From positions 1-46,577 of the IMG/VR virus record IMGVR_UViG_3300020416_000014: DNA of 46,577 nucleotides, one strand, 5' to 3'. The notes under the pieces were generated by a model. That model made no database searches and was not told where the DNA came from. It was given only the letters and a program-made list of their open reading frames with translations. Source of the DNA: a virus. Numbering within the stretch: position 1 is the stretch's first letter; the number at the start of each line of letters is the position of its first letter. Shown piece after piece: positions 44,366 through 46,577 of this stretch. The position numbers were made by a program, and so were the translations under genes.

Positions 44366-44587
44366 TATTTTGTTGATCTGACGAGGTTGACAAGGGAGTG
44401 ACTGAATAACCCTGTTGGAATTAGGCGGGGTAATGTAAACGGTCAGGGGTGGTGCCCGCATCTTCGGATGAACTTCTTACCAGAAGGACTGTTGTTGTTA
44501 TGTACTAATTTTCGCACTAGCGATTCCCATAACTTGAGGGTAAAATGTATTCCCTCCTCCCACCCTAAATATTTTTTTTAAATAAGC
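44366..44587 (+). ncRNA. Candidate structured RNA or structured 5' leader
   Basis: About 220 bases without a credible coding frame. Local hairpins are strong: ACCCTG (44409-44414) with CGGGGT (44426-44431); CATC(TTCG)GATG at 44459-44470, a UUCG tetraloop; CTTCT(TACC)AGAAG at 44473-44486; GAGGG (44536-44540) with CCCTC (44552-44556), followed by TTTTTTTT at 44572-44579. It lies between a strong terminator plus promoter and the next ATG. It may be a phage small RNA or a regulatory leader for the gp43 operon. I do not recognise a known family. Confidence 0.6.
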
Positions 44588-44899
44588 ATGTCTGTTAAAA
44601 TTGCTGTTTTGAATAGTGGTACGCAAATCCTAGCGGATATCAAAGAAGTTACTGATGGAGATATTAGATCATATCTTTTAATTAAACCATTTGAAATTAT
44701 CTACACAACAGATATTAAATTCCAAGAGGAAAAAAATTCTGCAGGTGGTGAAATTAAAAAGGTTGGTCTTAGAACTTGGATGGAAATTTCAGAGGACGAT
44801 ACATATATCATGAATCCTTCTACAGTCTCTGTTGTATGTGAACCTGTAGGTGAACTCAGAGAAATGTATGAAAACCTAACCCATGGGAGGCGAGAGTAA
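44588..44899 (+). CDS. Hypothetical Sm-like-pattern protein (103 aa)
   Basis: This 103-residue protein has IAVLNSGTQILADIKEV, then SYLLIKPFEIIY, WMEISEDDTYIMNPSTVSVVCEP and ELREMYENL. The order (xxxSGxxxxA, LLIKPxxI, WxxIxxxDTY, xVxxxxxP) is the same as in the protein at 24523, so they are likely paralogues of a small beta-barrel family. It follows the candidate RNA and its stop overlaps the next gene by one base. RNA binding would fit the context, but is unproven. Confidence 0.65.
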   Translation: MSVKIAVLNSGTQILADIKEVTDGDIRSYLLIKPFEIIYTTDIKFQEEKNSAGGEIKKVGLRTWMEISEDDTYIMNPSTVSVVCEPVGELREMYENLTHGRRE

Positions 44900-45171
44900 T
44901 GCCAGTTAAAGTTCTTGTAATGAAAGGTGACTCTAAAGTTTTGATCACTAAGATTAGAGAGGTTGCTGCAGATATTGGCGAACCAGATTGTGAGTTGACT
45001 GATCCAGTTGAGTTTACTGTAGGCAAAGAAGATTGGAAAGATAGATTGCAAAGATGGCCAGGTAAGGGAGTAACAACACAAAACAAGTGTAAAATCTCAT
45101 CAGATGCTATACTAACTATTGTTGATCCAGAATCAGAACTACTGTCGGAGTATTTGAAGGTTATTGAATGA
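44899..45171 (+). CDS. Hypothetical protein, tandem relative of the gene at 44588 (90 aa)
   Basis: A 90-residue protein with VKVLVMKGDSKVLITKIREV and ISSDAILTIVDPESELLSEYLKVIE. The last part resembles the end of the upstream protein (MNPSTVSVVCEPVGELREMYEN) in hydrophobic spacing and acidic ExxxL.EY. It overlaps the gp43 start by four bases, so it is probably translated with the polymerase. A function in polymerase regulation is possible but only inferred. Confidence 0.6.
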   Translation: MPVKVLVMKGDSKVLITKIREVAADIGEPDCELTDPVEFTVGKEDWKDRLQRWPGKGVTTQNKCKISSDAILTIVDPESELLSEYLKVIE

Positions 45172-46577
45172 AGTTCTATACAAATGTGGTAATGATCGGG
45201 GATCACTTCCTCGTTCGTGGTTATGACAAAGGAGAGTATTTCCAGTTCCGTGAGAAATACTCTCCTACTTTATTTGTACCCGCAAAAAAGAGAACAAAGT
45301 ATCAAACCCTAGAGGGTGATTATGTTGAGAAGATCAAACCTGGCACTGTCAGGGAGACAAGAGACTTCATCAAAAAATATGAGTTCGTAGAAGACTTTCC
45401 CATCTATGGTCAGGATAGATTTATCTATCAGTATATTGCTGATAGTTATCCTGAGAGTGAGATTAAGTTTGACATATCAAAAATTCGTTTATATACAATC
45501 GATATTGAAACCAAATCAGAAAATGGATTCCCCGATGTAGAATCTGCTGATCAGGAGATGTTGCTCATCTCTATGCAAGATTACAATACAAAAGATATTA
45601 TCACATGGGGTATTGGTTCATTCAAAGTTAAGAAGGATAATGTTGTCTATCGCCAATTCAACAATGAGCATGATATGCTCAGTGATTTTATTCAATGGTG
45701 GATGGACAATACTCCAGACATTGTGACTGGTTGGAACATTCAACTGTTTGATATTCCATATCTTACTAAAAGAATGGATAGAATTCTTGGTGAGAAACTA
45801 ACTCGCAGGATGTCACCATGGGGTTTGGTATCTCCTCGTGAAATTTATATCAAAGGTCGTAAACATCAAACTTATGATATTGGTGGTATCACACAATTAG
45901 ATTATCTCGATCTCTATAAGAAATTTACTTATACAAATCGAGAGTCATACCGATTGGATTATATCGCACATGTAGAACTGGGGCAGAAGAAGTTGGATTG
46001 GTCTGAACATGATACCTTCAAAGCATTTTACACTAATGATTGGCAAAAGTTCGTAGAATATAATATAATTGATGTGGAACTTGTTGACCGTCTTGAGGAC
46101 AAGATGGGACTTATCCAGTTGGCATTAACCATGGCATATGATGCCAAGGTCAATTACTCTGATGTGTTCTATCAAGTCCGCATGTGGGACAACATAATTT
46201 ATAACTACCTAAAGAAGAGAAACATTGTTATTCCTCCGAAGGTAAAATCCGACAAAGACGAAAAGTATGCAGGTGCTTATGTTAAAGAACCGATTGCGGG
46301 ACTCTATGATTGGGTTGTTAGTTTTGACCTCAACAGTCTGTATCCTCATCTTATTATGCAGTACAATATCTCCCCCGAAACACTCAGGGAGAGCAGACAT
46401 CCCAGTGCGAGCGTTGAAAGGATTTTAAAGCAAGAGATTGCTATTGATGGAGAATTTGCAGTGTGTGCTAATGGAGCACAGTATAGAAAAGATGTTCGTG
46501 GGTTTCTCCCTGAACTCATGGAGAAGATGTACAACGAGCGTGTGATCTTCAAGAAAAGAATGCTTTCTGCTAAACAG
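45168..46577 (+). CDS. 43: DNA polymerase gp43, N-terminal part (3' end outside window)
   Basis: The ATG overlaps the preceding stop, and the frame is open to the window end (470 codons). The family-B polymerase N-terminus is present. Exo I is YTIDIETKSE (D112 and E114), exo II is NIQLFDIPY in TPDIVTGWNIQL, and polymerase motif A is DLNSLYPHLIMQYN starting at D387. The thumb and the remaining palm lie beyond the window. It is the replicative polymerase with 3'-5' exonuclease. Confidence 0.97.
   Translation, partial: MKFYTNVVMIGDHFLVRGYDKGEYFQFREKYSPTLFVPAKKRTKYQTLEGDYVEKIKPGTVRETRDFIKKYEFVEDFPIYGQDRFIYQYIADSYPESEIKFDISKIRLYTIDIETKSENGFPDVESADQEMLLISMQDYNTKDIITWGIGSFKVKKDNVVYRQFNNEHDMLSDFIQWWMDNTPDIVTGWNIQLFDIPYLTKRMDRILGEKLTRRMSPWGLVSPREIYIKGRKHQTYDIGGITQLDYLDLYKKFTYTNRESYRLDYIAHVELGQKKLDWSEHDTFKAFYTNDWQKFVEYNIIDVELVDRLEDKMGLIQLALTMAYDAKVNYSDVFYQVRMWDNIIYNYLKKRNIVIPPKVKSDKDEKYAGAYVKEPIAGLYDWVVSFDLNSLYPHLIMQYNISPETLRESRHPSASVERILKQEIAIDGEFAVCANGAQYRKDVRGFLPELMEKMYNERVIFKKRMLSAKQ

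Noticed and set aside
44366-44587. RNase P RNA, tmRNA, group I intron or glutamine riboswitch
   Set aside because: The conserved core sequences of these RNA families that I know were not found. Only hairpins without a family match are present.

Overview
This window comes from the genome of a T4-like (Tevenvirinae-type) myovirus that infects marine cyanobacteria (Prochlorococcus or Synechococcus). The evidence is an uninterrupted T4 core gene order (13-14-15-16-17-18-19-20-21-22-23-3-uvsY-uvsW-55-47-46-45-44-62-regA-43) combined with typical cyanophage accessory genes: phycoerythrobilin synthase (pebS), S-adenosylmethionine decarboxylase (speD), a CobS-like AAA+ ATPase, hsp20, a NodU-type carbamoyltransferase and several 2-oxoglutarate/Fe(II) oxygenases. 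The DNA is AT-rich, tightly packed, and every gene I can support lies on the + strand. Many neighbours overlap by 1-4 bases (ATGA, TAATG, GTGA), which suggests translational coupling.

Layout. 1-6010: virion genes, from the 3' part of a LamG-containing fibre-like structural protein through neck proteins gp13 and gp14, tail completion gp15 and small terminase gp16. 6032-10220: a small accessory block with membrane proteins, three 2OG-Fe(II) oxygenases, a zinc-finger-like miniprotein and a basic repeat-containing DUF6321-like protein. 10217-12509: large terminase, a cytidylyltransferase and a CxxC miniprotein. 12595-20976: tail sheath, tail tube, portal, prohead core proteins, prohead protease, scaffold and major capsid protein, several preceded by late promoters of the TATAAATA type. 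21013-21209: a terminator with an overlapping promoter, then tRNA-Arg(UCU) and tRNA-Leu(UAA). 21240-24957: small proteins, gp3, UvsY and UvsW. 25027-28569: an early promoter, the late sigma factor gp55 and the gp47/gp46 nuclease with a DUF3110-like protein between them. 28572-33214: an oxygenase, then a HExxH-VWA protein, a 177-residue protein and a MoxR/CobS-like AAA+ ATPase, three genes each with their own sigma-70-like promoter. 33211-43822: oxygenase, PebS, clamp gp45, SpeD, clamp loader gp44, Dam methylase, carbamoyltransferase, clamp loader gp62, RegA, a HAD phosphatase and small proteins. 43900-44325: Hsp20 and its terminator. 44366-44587: a gene-free stretch with strong hairpins behind its own promoter, a candidate structured RNA. 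44588-46577: two small paralogous proteins and the start of DNA polymerase gp43, cut by the window edge.

How it works together: early sigma-70-like promoters (TATAAT) drive gp55, the VWA/AAA+ module, the tRNAs and the candidate RNA. gp55 then directs host RNA polymerase to the TATAAATA late promoters in front of the head and tail genes. gp43/44/45/62, gp46/47, UvsW and UvsY form the replication-recombination machine, with RegA as translational repressor. PebS, SpeD, the oxygenases and the carbamoyltransferase probably alter host pigment, polyamine and other metabolism. I see no CRISPR array, insertion sequence, integrase or attachment site.
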